Origin: DASVBE01 sp963770375
GTDB lineage: Bacteria > Actinomycetota > Actinomycetes > Streptosporangiales > Streptosporangiaceae
Assembly (NCBI GenBank): GCA_963770375.1
Contig: CAVYPM010000027.1
Location: forward strand, 124,001-188,000
Length of the DNA: 64,000 nt
Direction of reading: 5' to 3'
Part shown: piece after piece, positions 55,710 to 64,000 of the stretch
Numbering within the stretch: position 1 is the stretch's first letter
How the letters are laid out: each line of letters opens with the position of its first letter
Position numbers and translations under genes: made by a program
The notes under the pieces: model-generated
What the model saw: only the letters and a program-made list of their open reading frames with translations
Database searches by the model: none
Told to the model about the DNA's origin: nothing

Positions 55710-57053
55710 GTGCTCAAGCGGTCCCGGGCCAGCCTGCTGTCCCGGCTGCCGCGACAGGCCAGCCTCCGGCTCGGCTGGGGGCTGGCCGACCAGGCGGTCT
55801 CCAGCCTGACGAACTTCGCGGTCAGCATTTACGTGGCCAAGTCGCTGGGGGCGACCGATTTCGGCGCGTTCAGCCTGGCCTACGTCACCTACGGGTTCGT
55901 GCTCAACGCGTCCCGCGGGCTAGCTACCGACCCACTGCTGGTCCGCTACAGCGGAGCGGAGATCCCGGCCTGGCGCAAGGCAGTGTCCGCCTGCACCGGA
56001 ACGGCGCTGGGCGTAGGCCTGATCACCGGGCTGCTCGCGGTCGGCGTGGCCGCTTTGCTGCACGGCACCCCGCAGCGGGCCTTCCTGGCCCTGGGTATCA
56101 CGCTGCCCGGCCTCATGCTGCAGGACAGCTGGCGGTTCGCGTTCTTCGCCATCGGGCGCGGCAGCCGGGCCTTCCTCAACGACCTGATCTGGGCTCTCAC
56201 GCTGGCCCCGGCCCTGCTGGCGCTGCGGGTGACGCATCACCAGCAGGTCTTCTGGTTCGTGCTGGTGTGGGGCGCGTCGGCCACGGTGGCCGCCTGCATC
56301 GGCTCGGTGCAGGCCAGGATCATCCCCCGGCTGACCAAGGTCAGGGAGTGGCTGCACCACATCCAGGACCTGGGCTTCCGGTACCTGGCCGAGAACACCC
56401 TGATCAGCGGGGCCTCGCAGCTGCGCGTCTACGGGATCGGGCTGATCCTGGGCCTCGCCGCGGTCGGCTACGTGCAGGTCGCGAGCATGCTGATGGGACC
56501 GTTCCTGGTCATCTTCATGGGCATCTCGCTGGTGGTGGTCCCCGAGGCCGCCCGGGTGCTCCAGAAGCACCCCCGGCACCTGCGGAAGTTCTGCGGGCTG
56601 GTCAGCATCGTGCTGTCCCTGGCCGCCCTGGCCTGGGGCGGCCTGCTGCTCCTGGTGCTGCCCACGGGGCTGGGCTTCAAGCTGGTCGGCCCGCTCTGGC
56701 ACCCCGCCTACGCGCTGATCATCCCGGTCACCATCCAGGTGGTCGGGTCGACGCTGTCCTGCGGGGCGACCGCGGGCCTGCACGCGCTGGGCGCGGCCCG
56801 GCGCAGCCTGCGGGCGCAGATCTTCGCCTCGGTGGCGTTCGTGGGCGGCGGTCTGGCCGGGGCCTATTTCGGCGGGACGCTGGGGACCATGCGGGGTACG
56901 GCAGCAGCCACGATGTTCGGTGCGGTGGTGTGGTGGTGGCAGCTGCATCTCGGGTTGCGGGAATCGGGCACGGCGGCCGCCCGGTACCGGTTTTTCTCCC
57001 ACGAGCCCGGCGGGCCGCGGCATGCGAAACCGACCGGAACCGGCCCGGAATGA
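55710..57053 (+). CDS. Oligosaccharide flippase family protein (Wzx-like)
   Basis: 447 residues and about 12 membrane helices, MOP/MATE-like flippase family. LGWGLADQAVSSLTNFAVSIYVAKSLGATDFGAFSLAYVTYGF is the typical first segment, and ARIIPRLTKVREWLHHIQDLGFRYLAENTLISGASQLRVYGIGLILGLAAVGYVQVA is the conserved mid part. It would flip the undecaprenyl-linked repeat unit across the membrane for Wzy. GTG 55710 has GGGAGGG upstream. A GATAAT -10-like box at 55668-55673 fits a promoter and supports this start over a longer frame. The membrane topology is intact and no frameshift is seen. Confidence 0.88.
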   Translation: MLKRSRASLLSRLPRQASLRLGWGLADQAVSSLTNFAVSIYVAKSLGATDFGAFSLAYVTYGFVLNASRGLATDPLLVRYSGAEIPAWRKAVSACTGTALGVGLITGLLAVGVAALLHGTPQRAFLALGITLPGLMLQDSWRFAFFAIGRGSRAFLNDLIWALTLAPALLALRVTHHQQVFWFVLVWGASATVAACIGSVQARIIPRLTKVREWLHHIQDLGFRYLAENTLISGASQLRVYGIGLILGLAAVGYVQVASMLMGPFLVIFMGISLVVVPEAARVLQKHPRHLRKFCGLVSIVLSLAALAWGGLLLLVLPTGLGFKLVGPLWHPAYALIIPVTIQVVGSTLSCGATAGLHALGAARRSLRAQIFASVAFVGGGLAGAYFGGTLGTMRGTAAATMFGAVVWWWQLHLGLRESGTAAARYRFFSHEPGGPRHAKPTGTGPE

Positions 57054-57160
57054 GCGGTCCGCGCCGACCGGGGCCAACCGCGCTGAAGACCCGAGACCGG
57101 GAGCAAGCAGAACCGGCCCGCGGCGCCTAGCCGCGGCGGGCGGATGAAGGGGGACGAGGG

Positions 57161-58102
57161 TTGAACGCAGTGCCCAGGCTGAGCGTTGGGCTTCCCATCT
57201 ATAACAGCCAGACATATCTTGCGGAGACGTTTGAGGCCCTGCTGGGCCAGAACTTTACTGATTTCGAGCTTATTGTCTCGGACAATGCCTCCACGGACAG
57301 CACGGCCGATATCTGCCAGCAGTACGCGAAGCGGGATTCCCGAATCCGGTATTTCCGGCAGCCCCGCAATATCGGCCTGGCCCCGAATCACAACTACACG
57401 GTCGACCAGGCCAGGGGCGAGCTGTTCAAGTGGGCGGCCGGCGATGACCTGTACGCCAGGGACCTGCTCGGCGCGTGCGTGAACGCGCTGGACAAGTACC
57501 CCGAGGTGGTGCTGGCCCATTCGTATACGGCCATGATCGACGGCTCAGGAACGGTGTTCCGGGCCGGGGAGTACCCGCTGTCCACCTCGTCGCCGCGGGC
57601 GCCGGAGCGTTTCCGCAGCACGCTGTTTGACGACGGCGGGGACGACGACGGCGGCATCATGCGGACCGCGGTGCTGCGCCGGATCGCCAGGAAGGACAGC
57701 TACCACCACGCGGACCGGACGATCATTTCCGAGCTGACCCTGCAGGGCCCGTTCTACCAGGTGCCCGACTGGCTGTACTTCCGGCGCGACCACCCCGAGC
57801 GGGCCGAGCGGGCCAACCCGGGCATGCGGTCCCGGTGCGCGAACATGGACCCCCGCCGGGCGGACAAGCTGCGCAACCCCGCGGTGCGGCTGTACGGCGA
57901 GTACATCTGGGCCTACCTGCGGTCGATCCGCCAGGCGCCGATCTCCGGGGCGGAGAAGCGCGAGTGCTACCGGTATCTGTGGGAGTGGGCCGCCAGCCGG
58001 GCCCGGTCCCGGCACCCCGGGCAGGCCCAGGAGGCGGGCGAGGTGGACGCCAGCATCAACGTCGACGAGCTGGTGGCCGGCCGGAAGGGGAGCATGTCTT
58101 GA
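57161..58102 (+). CDS. Glycosyltransferase family 2
   Basis: 313 residues, GT-A fold, inverting. The N-terminal domain has LSVGLPIYNSQTYLAETFEALLGQNFTDFELIVSDNASTD and the metal site is in FKWAAGDDLYARDLL (acidic pair in place of the usual D-x-D). GGIMRTAVLRRIARK follows. It probably adds a sugar to the growing repeat unit. TTG start with GGGGGACGAGGG. DNA at the 5' end is less GC-rich than usual (57180-57330). The stop overlaps the pyruvyl transferase start (TTGA). Confidence 0.87.
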   Translation: MNAVPRLSVGLPIYNSQTYLAETFEALLGQNFTDFELIVSDNASTDSTADICQQYAKRDSRIRYFRQPRNIGLAPNHNYTVDQARGELFKWAAGDDLYARDLLGACVNALDKYPEVVLAHSYTAMIDGSGTVFRAGEYPLSTSSPRAPERFRSTLFDDGGDDDGGIMRTAVLRRIARKDSYHHADRTIISELTLQGPFYQVPDWLYFRRDHPERAERANPGMRSRCANMDPRRADKLRNPAVRLYGEYIWAYLRSIRQAPISGAEKRECYRYLWEWAASRARSRHPGQAQEAGEVDASINVDELVAGRKGSMS

Positions 58103-59365
58103 CCCGCCGTACCAGCTCCGCGCGGGGGAGCCGGTCTCCGGCGGCGCCCAGAGTGGGCCTGTTCGGCCTGCTCGGCTCGGGCAACATCGGCAACGATGCG
58201 TCGATGGAGTCCATCCTCGGCTACCTGCGGGCCCGCCACCCGGCGGCGGTCGTGGACGCCATGTGCATGGGCCCCGATCAGCTCACCGCCCGATACGGGC
58301 TGGCTGCCGTCCCGCTGCAGTGGGCCAAGCAGTTCGAGGGCCGCCTCGACGGGGTGCCGTCCGCCGCGGCCCGGGTGCTGGGCAAGCTCGTGGACGCGGG
58401 CCGGACGGTCCGCTGGGTGCGCAGGCACGACGCGGTGATCGTCCCGGGCATGGGCGTGCTGGAGGCGAGCCTCCCGCTGCGCGCCTGGGGAGTGCCGTAC
58501 GCGATGTTCCTGCTGTGCGCGGGCGGGCGGCTGACCGGCACCAAGGTCGCGCTGGTCAGCGTCGGCGCGAACAACATCAGCCAGCGCCCGACCCGGTTCT
58601 TCTTCAACACCGCCGCCCGGCTGGCGTACTACCGGTCCTACCGGGACGCCCAGTCCCGGGAGGCGATGACGGCGCGGGGCGTGAACGTGTCGGCCGACCA
58701 GGTCTACCCGGACCTGGTCTTCGGCCTGCCGGTCAGCCCGGATCCCGGCGATCCCGCGGACGGTGGGCGTGGGCGTGATGACCTACCGCGGGACCAACGA
58801 CGACCGGGACCGGGCGGACGAGATCTACGGCGCCTACGTAACCACGTTCACCAGGTTCATCCTGTGGCTGCTGGACCAGGGCCGCAGCGTCCGGATCTTC
58901 GTCGGGGACAAGACGGACGACGAGGCGCTGGCCGAGATCACCGGCCGGGTCCGCCGGGCGCGGCCGGACCTGGAGCCCGGCCGCCTGCTGGCGGAGCCGC
59001 CGACCACGTTCTCTGAGCTGGCCCGGTCCATGGCGCCGGTCAGCTGCGTGATCGCCACCCGGTATCACAACGTGATGTGCTCACTGCGGCTGGGCAAGCC
59101 GACGATCTCGCTGGGGTACGCGCGGAAGAACCTGGTCCTGATGGAGGAGATGGGGCTGGGTGAGTTCTGCCAGTCGGCCAACTCACTCGACCTCGATCTG
59201 CTGATCAAGCAGTTCATCGAGCTCGAGTCGCGGGCGCCGGAACTGCGCCGGGTCATCGCTTACCGGAACCTGGCCAACGCCCGGCTGCTCGACCGCCAGT
59301 TCGACCAGCTGGACGGGCTGCTGTTCCCCCGGTCCCGGCTTGCCCCCGCCAGCCAGCCCAGCTAG
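58099..59365 (+). CDS. Polysaccharide pyruvyl transferase family protein, one frameshift
   Basis: About 422 residues when joined. It opens VGLFGLLGSGNIGNDASMESILGYLRARHP, followed by VIVPGMGVLEASLPLRAWGVPYAMFLLCA and the C-terminal part with SCVIATRYHNVMCSLRLGKPTISLGYARKN, hallmarks of the WcaK/CsaB family that adds ketal pyruvate from PEP to a sugar. This makes the polymer more acidic. An extra G near 58762 breaks the frame (PADV/GVGVMTYRGTND). TTG start overlaps the GT2 stop; it ends the rightward operon. Confidence 0.85.
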
Positions 59366-59386
59366 CCAGCCCGTGAGCTTGCACAG

Positions 59387-59746
59387 CTAGCCGACCGCGT
59401 GCGCCAGGGCCAGCCCGGCGTACGCGGCGGCGAGCCCGCCGGCCAGGCTGACCGCCATGTTGGCCAGGGCGGCCCGGCGCGCCCCGCTCCTGGCCAGCCG
59501 CACGGTCTCGTAGCTGAACGTGGAGTACGTGGTGAGCGTGCCGCAGAAGCCGGTGCCGGCCACCGCCATCAGGCCCGGCGCGGCAGGCCAGCCGGCCAGG
59601 AAGCCGAGCAGCCCGCAGCCCGCCACGTTGACCAGGATGATCCCCCAGGGGAAGCCCGGGCGGCAGCGCGCCCCGATCGCGTTGTCCGCAAGGTAGCGCA
59701 GCGGCGCGCCGGCGACCGCGCCCAGCACCACCAGCAGCGCGGTCAC
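59387..59746 (-). CDS. crcB: Fluoride channel CrcB (Fluc), second subunit
   Basis: 119 residues and four membrane helices. Motifs GAPLRYLADNAIG, PWGIILVNVAGCGLLGF (channel Asn) and GFCGTLTTYSTFSYETVRL are conserved. Actinobacteria often use two different Fluc proteins as a heterodimer in inverted topology, and a second crcB lies directly upstream with a 4-bp overlap. Exports fluoride ions. Confidence 0.92.
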   Translation of the reverse strand: MTALLVVLGAVAGAPLRYLADNAIGARCRPGFPWGIILVNVAGCGLLGFLAGWPAAPGLMAVAGTGFCGTLTTYSTFSYETVRLARSGARRAALANMAVSLAGGLAAAYAGLALAHAVG

Positions 59747-60309
59747 CCGGCGTCCCGGCGTCCGCCGGCGCCGGGTCGTTCCTGGACGTCCAGCAGATGT
59801 CCGTGGACGTCCACCTGGACGGGCGGCGCGGGCCGGACCCGGCGGATCAGCCAGCCGCCCGCGGACAGCCCGGCGGCCGATGCGGCCAGGGCCAGCGCCA
59901 GGGTCCCGAACAGGTAGGCGAGCGCGGTGCCCGGCGCACCCGCGTCCAGCGACCGCTGCACGTCCACGATCGCGGTGGAGAACGTGGTGAACCCGCCGAG
60001 GACGCCGGTCACCGCGAACGGCCGGATCAGCGGGTGGGCGGACCTGATCCCGCTCAGGATGGCCATCAGCACCCCGATCACCGCGCAGCCGGCGGCGTTG
60101 ATGCCGAGCGTGGCCCAGTCGGCCCCGCCGGCCACGGCCGGGAACGCGGCCGACAGGCCGTACCTGGCCAGGGCACCGGCCGCGCCGCCCGCCGCGATCA
60201 CCGCCAGGATCCGGGCCTGTCCCCGGCGGCCGGGCCGCTCCGCGGCCGGATCACTGGCCTCCGGGTCGATCGGCTGCCGGAGCTCAGCCGTGTTTTCACG
60301 CTCGCGCAC
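59743..60309 (-). CDS. crcB: Fluoride channel CrcB (Fluc), first subunit
   Basis: 188 residues, longer than usual because of about 30 hydrophilic residues at each end. GGAAGALARYGLS, WATLGINAAGCAVIGVLMA (channel Asn) and GVLGGFTTFSTAIVDVQRSL are conserved. It pairs with the downstream crcB product. GTG start at 60309. No fluoride riboswitch sequence could be recognised in the upstream 227 bp. Confidence 0.9.
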   Translation of the reverse strand: MRERENTAELRQPIDPEASDPAAERPGRRGQARILAVIAAGGAAGALARYGLSAAFPAVAGGADWATLGINAAGCAVIGVLMAILSGIRSAHPLIRPFAVTGVLGGFTTFSTAIVDVQRSLDAGAPGTALAYLFGTLALALAASAAGLSAGGWLIRRVRPAPPVQVDVHGHLLDVQERPGAGGRRDAG

Positions 60310-60387
60310 GTACTCACCCGCCAGTAATCGTCAGGACGGTTCTGGCAGGGACTGTCGGCGCTGATCCGCAAATGCCCCCGCACCGTG

Positions 60388-60427
60388 CGGAGGGCGGCAA
60401 GCCCCACTGCCGCGGCCCCGCCCTCCG
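60388..60427. other. Hairpin in the divergent crcB-dhaK region
   Basis: 10-bp perfect arms (CGGAGGGCGG at 60388-60397, complement at 60418-60427) with a 20-nt loop. It lies about 80 bp upstream of crcB and 110 bp upstream of dhaK. Its function is unknown; it may be an operator or part of a crcB leader. Confidence 0.35.
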
Positions 60428-60536
60428 GGGCCAATTTCAAGTCTACGGATCACCCTCTGTGCACGGTGTGCCGAGGCCGTAGTGCGCGGTAGGAAGGGAA
60501 CCGGCTAGCGCCCGCCGACGAGTGCCTGGAGCGAGC

Positions 60537-61538
60537 ATGAAGAAGATCATCAACGATCCGGCCGACGTCCAGGCGGAGTCGCTCCGCGGCTTTGCCGCGG
60601 CCCACGCGGACCTGGTGACGGTGCACGACGACCCGGCGTTCATCGTCCGGGCCGACGCGCCGGCCGCGGGCAAGGTGGCGGTCGTGTCCGGCGGCGGATC
60701 CGGGCATGAGCCGCTGCACGGCGGGTACGTCGGTCCCGGCATGCTGGACGCCGCGGTGCCCGGCGCGGTTTTCACCTCCCCCACGCCGGACGCGGTGCTG
60801 GCTGCCACCCTGGCCGCCAGCGGCGGCGCGGGCGTGCTGCACATCGTCAAGAACTACACCGGTGACGTGCTGAACTTCGAGGTCGCCGCGGAGCTGGCCG
60901 AGGTCGAGGGGATCGGCGTGTCCCCGGTGGTGATCAACGACGACGTGGCGGCGGAGGACTCGACGTTCACCGCGGGCCGTCGCGGAGTGGGCGGCACGGT
61001 GCCGCTGGAGAAGATCGCCGGCGCGGCCGCGGCCCGCGGCGATGACCTGGCCGGGGTCACCACGGTGGCGCAGCGGGTGATCGCCAACGTCCGGTCCATG
61101 GGCATGGCGCTGACCCCGTGCACCGTGCCGTACTCCGGCGAGCCGAGCTTCGCTCTCGCCGAGGACGAGATGGAGATGGGCATCGGCATTCACGGCGAGC
61201 CCGGCCGCCGCCGGGAGAAGCTGAGGCCGGCCCGCGAGATCGTGGCCGAACTGCTCGGCGCGGTGACCGGGGACCTGCCGTTCTCCGCCGGGGACACGAC
61301 CTTCCTCCTGGTCAACGGCATGGGCGGCACCCCGCTGATCGAGCTGTACCTGGCCTTCGGCGAAGCCATCGCCTGGCTGGCCGAGCGGGGCATCGAGGTC
61401 ACCCGCTCGCTGGTCGGCAACTACATCACCAGCCTGGAGATGCAGGGGATATCGGTCACGCTGCTCCGGCTGGACGACGAGCTGACGCAGTTGTGGGACG
61501 CGCCGGTGCACACCGCGGCACTGCGGTGGGGCCGGTGA
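60537..61538 (+). CDS. dhaK: Dihydroxyacetone kinase subunit DhaK
   Basis: 333 residues. MKKIINDPADVQAESLRGF, the loop SGGGSGHEPLHGGYVGPGML, VKNYTGDVLNFE, and GIGIHGEPG with the His (about 219) that binds dihydroxyacetone covalently are all present. DhaK normally needs a phosphoryl donor partner: DhaL with ATP, or DhaL plus DhaM. Neither gene is adjacent; glpK follows after 71 bp. ATG 60537 chosen over an upstream in-frame start because it matches the family N-terminus. Confidence 0.9.
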   Translation: MKKIINDPADVQAESLRGFAAAHADLVTVHDDPAFIVRADAPAAGKVAVVSGGGSGHEPLHGGYVGPGMLDAAVPGAVFTSPTPDAVLAATLAASGGAGVLHIVKNYTGDVLNFEVAAELAEVEGIGVSPVVINDDVAAEDSTFTAGRRGVGGTVPLEKIAGAAAARGDDLAGVTTVAQRVIANVRSMGMALTPCTVPYSGEPSFALAEDEMEMGIGIHGEPGRRREKLRPAREIVAELLGAVTGDLPFSAGDTTFLLVNGMGGTPLIELYLAFGEAIAWLAERGIEVTRSLVGNYITSLEMQGISVTLLRLDDELTQLWDAPVHTAALRWGR

Positions 61539-61585
61539 GAACCTGACCCGCGGCCTGCTCCGGTGCCTGGAAGGATCAGTACGGC

Positions 61586-61605
61586 AGGAGGAGGAGGAGG
61601 AGGAG
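61586..61605 (+). repeat. AGG trinucleotide run forming the glpK ribosome site
   Basis: Six AGG units plus AG, ending 4 nt before the glpK ATG. It serves as an extended Shine-Dalgarno region and could vary in copy number by slippage. Confidence 0.65.
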
Positions 61606-61609
61606 CACC

Positions 61610-63124
61610 ATGCCGGACTTCGTCGGCGCCGTTGACCAGGGCACCACCAGCTCCCGGTTCATGATCTTCGACCACTCCGGGAACGAGGTCGCCAGGCACC
61701 AGCTCGAGCACGAGCAGATCCTGCCGCGGGCCGGCTGGGTCGAGCACAACCCGGTGGAGATCTGGGACCGCTGCCAGTCGGTCATCTCGACCGCGCTGAA
61801 CCGGGCCAGCCTGGGCCCGTCCGACCTGGCCGCGCTGGGCATCACCAACCAGCGCGAGACCACCGTGGTGTGGAACCGCAGGACCGGGCGCCCGTACGGC
61901 AACGCGATCGTCTGGCAGGACACCCGCACCGACCGGATCGCCGCCGCGCTCGACCGGGACGACCGCGGCCAGGTCATCCGCGCCGTGGCGGGCCTGCCCC
62001 CGGCCACCTACTTCTCCGGCGGCAAGATCCAGTGGATGCTGGAGAACGTCGACGGGCTGCGCGCGGACGCGGAGAACGGCGACGCGATCTTCGGCAACAC
62101 CGACTGCTGGCTGATCTGGAACCTGACCGGCGGGGTCCGCGGCGGGCAGCACAGCACCGACCCGACCAACGCCAGCCGCACGATGCTGATGAACCTGGAG
62201 ACCCTCGACTGGGACGACGAGCTGCTCGGCTTCTTCGGCATCCCGCGGGCCATGCTGCCGCAGATCCGGCCGTCGTCCGCGCCGGGCGGGTACGGCGAGG
62301 TGACCGGGCCGGCCGGGGTGGCCGGGGTGCCGCTCACCGGGGACCTCGGCGACCAGCAGGCGGCCACCGTGGGCCAGGTCTGCTTCGCGCCCGGCGAGGC
62401 CAAGAACACGTACGGGACCGGCAACTTCATGCTGCTGAACACCGGGACCGAGCCCGTGCGGAGCAGCAACGGCCTGCTCACGACCGTGTGCTACCAGTTC
62501 GGCGACAATTCACCGGTGTACGCGCTCGAGGGGTCGATCGCCGTAACGGGGTCGGCCGTGCAGTGGCTGCGCGACCAGCTGGGCATCATCTCCGGCGCGG
62601 CCGAGATCGAGACGCTGGCCCGTCAGGTCGACGGCAACGGCGGCGTGTACTTCGTGCCCGCCTTCTCCGGGCTCTTTGCGCCGTACTGGCGCAGCGACGC
62701 CCGCGGCGCGATCGTCGGCCTGTCCCGCTACAACACCAACGCGCACCTGGCCCGGGCCACCCTGGAGGCCATCTGCTACCAGAGCAAGGACGTCAGCGAC
62801 GCGATGGAGCAGGACTCCGGGGTCAAGCTGGACGTGCTCAAGGTCGACGGCGGGGTCACCGCTAACGACCTGTGCATGCAGCTCCAGGCGGACATCCTGG
62901 GCGTGCCGGTGAGCCGGCCGGTGGTGGCCGAAACAACCGCGCTGGGCGCCGCCTACGCGGCCGGCCTGGCCACCGGTTTCTGGTCGACCACCGATGAGCT
63001 GACGGCCAACTGGAACGAATCGAAACGATGGGCCCCCCGGTGGAATGATCAGCAGCGGGCGGACGGATACGCTGGCTGGAAGAAGGCGGTCGAGCGCACG
63101 CTGAAGTGGGTGGAGGTCGACTAA
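61610..63124 (+). CDS. glpK: Glycerol kinase
   Basis: 504 residues, FGGY family. It begins VGAVDQGTTSSRFMIFDHSG with the phosphate loop; WVEHNPVEIWD, GITNQRETTVVWNR, AIVWQDTRTDRI bind glycerol and ATP. GTGNFMLLNTG and DGGVTANDLCMQLQAD complete the ATPase core. It phosphorylates glycerol to glycerol 3-phosphate for GlpD encoded next. The length equals E. coli GlpK. No in-frame problem is seen. No glycerol facilitator gene lies between dhaK and glpK. Confidence 0.95.
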   Translation: MPDFVGAVDQGTTSSRFMIFDHSGNEVARHQLEHEQILPRAGWVEHNPVEIWDRCQSVISTALNRASLGPSDLAALGITNQRETTVVWNRRTGRPYGNAIVWQDTRTDRIAAALDRDDRGQVIRAVAGLPPATYFSGGKIQWMLENVDGLRADAENGDAIFGNTDCWLIWNLTGGVRGGQHSTDPTNASRTMLMNLETLDWDDELLGFFGIPRAMLPQIRPSSAPGGYGEVTGPAGVAGVPLTGDLGDQQAATVGQVCFAPGEAKNTYGTGNFMLLNTGTEPVRSSNGLLTTVCYQFGDNSPVYALEGSIAVTGSAVQWLRDQLGIISGAAEIETLARQVDGNGGVYFVPAFSGLFAPYWRSDARGAIVGLSRYNTNAHLARATLEAICYQSKDVSDAMEQDSGVKLDVLKVDGGVTANDLCMQLQADILGVPVSRPVVAETTALGAAYAAGLATGFWSTTDELTANWNESKRWAPRWNDQQRADGYAGWKKAVERTLKWVEVD

Positions 63125-63128
63125 CCCC

Positions 63129-64000
63129 GTGACGGCAATGTCCCCGGCCAGCCGGGCCGAGGCCATCAGGAAGATGGCGGAGACCGAACTCGACATCCTG
63201 GTCGTCGGCGGCGGCGTGGTAGGCGCGGGCAGCGCGCTCGACGCCGTCACCCGTGGCCTGACCACGGCCATCGTGGAGGCCAGGGACTGGGCCAGCGGCA
63301 CCTCCAGCCGGTCGAGCAAGCTCATCCACGGCGGCCTGCGCTACCTGGAAATGCTCGACTTCGGGCTGGTCCGCGAGGCGCTGACGGAACGCGGGCTGCT
63401 GCTCGACCGGATCGCCCCGCACCTGATCCGGCCGGTGCCGTTCCTGTACCCGCTGACCCACCGGGTCTGGGAGCGCGCCTACGTCGGGGCCGGCGTGCTG
63501 CTGTACGACACGATGGCCTACACCTCGGGCACCGCGCACGGGCTCAAGCGCCACCGGCACCTGACCCGGCGCCGGGCCCTGCACGAGGCGCCGTGCCTGC
63601 GGAAAAGCTCGTTCACCGGCGCGATCCAGTACTGGGACGCTCAGGTCGACGACGCCCGGCACACGATGACCGTGGTCCGCACCGCGGCCGGGTTCGGCGC
63701 GCTGGCGGCCAACCGGGTGCAGGTCACCGGGTTCCTGCGGCAGGGCGAGCGGGTCACCGGCGCGTCCCTGGTCGACGTGGAGACCGGGGAGAACTTCGAG
63801 GTCCGGGCCAAGCAGCTGATCAACGCGACCGGGGTGTGGACCGACGACACCCAGGCGCTGGCCGACACCCGCGGCCAGTTCCACGTGCGCGCCTCCAAGG
63901 GCATCCACCTGGTGGTGCCGCGGGACCGGCTGCAGTCCACCACCGGGATCATCCTGCGCACCGAGAAGAGCGTGCTGTTCGTCATCCCGTGGGGACGGCA
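63129..64000 (+). CDS. glpD: Glycerol-3-phosphate dehydrogenase (FAD), N-terminal part
   Basis: 290 residues before the window ends, open at the 3' side. DILVVGGGVVGAGSALDAVTRGL binds FAD, followed by ARDWASGTSSRSSKLIHGGLRYLEMLDFGLVREAL and the substrate-site region QYWDAQVDDARHTMTVVRTA. It oxidises glycerol 3-phosphate to dihydroxyacetone phosphate and passes electrons to quinones at the membrane. GTG 63129 or ATG 63138 may be the start; GGAGG in the glpK 3' end suits the GTG. Same operon as glpK (4 bp gap). Confidence 0.93.
   Translation, partial: MTAMSPASRAEAIRKMAETELDILVVGGGVVGAGSALDAVTRGLTTAIVEARDWASGTSSRSSKLIHGGLRYLEMLDFGLVREALTERGLLLDRIAPHLIRPVPFLYPLTHRVWERAYVGAGVLLYDTMAYTSGTAHGLKRHRHLTRRRALHEAPCLRKSSFTGAIQYWDAQVDDARHTMTVVRTAAGFGALAANRVQVTGFLRQGERVTGASLVDVETGENFEVRAKQLINATGVWTDDTQALADTRGQFHVRASKGIHLVVPRDRLQSTTGIILRTEKSVLFVIPWGR

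Noticed and set aside
60310..60536. Fluoride riboswitch before crcB
   Set aside because: The conserved aptamer core could not be found on the crcB strand.

Overview
This window is a GC-rich actinomycete chromosome segment. The evidence is the very high third-position GC, frequent GTG starts, a WhiB-like regulator beside a PdtaS-type kinase, the SigR/RsrA thiol-stress pair, a SigF/RsbW-like pair, a nickel superoxide dismutase with its maturation protease, and a KGD-type 2-oxoglutarate dehydrogenase. Two secreted sedolisins (S53, acid proteases) hint at an acidic or soil habitat. I cannot name the genus. I saw no transposase, phage gene, CRISPR array, tRNA or rRNA.

1-29 kb is core and housekeeping DNA: kgd 3' end, DUF6104, a DUF4097-PadR pair, an MDR oxidoreductase, a CGNR zinc-finger regulator, an APC permease, sodX/sodN, an anti-sigma factor with SigF, a lipid kinase, whiB and pdtaS (convergent), a GntR regulator, a ThDP enzyme, a BCCP and biotin carboxylase pair, rsrA-sigR with a recognisable SigR-type promoter, a DksA-like protein, an SRAP peptidase, rsgA, TauE, a sedolisin, hisN, a CBS protein, an SDR and a second sedolisin.

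29-59.4 kb carries an ECF-like sigma factor and a large exopolysaccharide locus. It has two C-methyltransferases, a glucose-1-phosphate cytidylyltransferase, a PIG-L deacetylase, an Fe(II)/2OG-type oxygenase, an RmlC-type epimerase, three Wzz-like co-polymerases with degenerate kinase domains, a beta-helix protein, three glycosyltransferases, a Wzy-like polymerase, a heparinase-like lyase, a bi-domain oxidoreductase, asparagine synthase, UDP-glucose dehydrogenase, a Wzx flippase and a pyruvyl transferase. The main leftward operon (54.2 to about 37.5 kb) and the rightward operon (54.4 to 59.4 kb) diverge from one control region near 54.3 kb. Together they look like a Wzx/Wzy-type pathway making a decorated acidic polymer.

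59.4-64 kb holds tandem crcB fluoride channels and a glycerol/dihydroxyacetone module (dhaK, glpK, start of glpD).

Many genes are interrupted by single-base indels, often in G/C runs. Two blocks (30.1-32.6 and 46-49.6 kb) are dense with them although the protein motifs stay intact. I read these mostly as sequence errors and annotate the genes across the breaks. Their coordinates are therefore spans, not clean reading frames.
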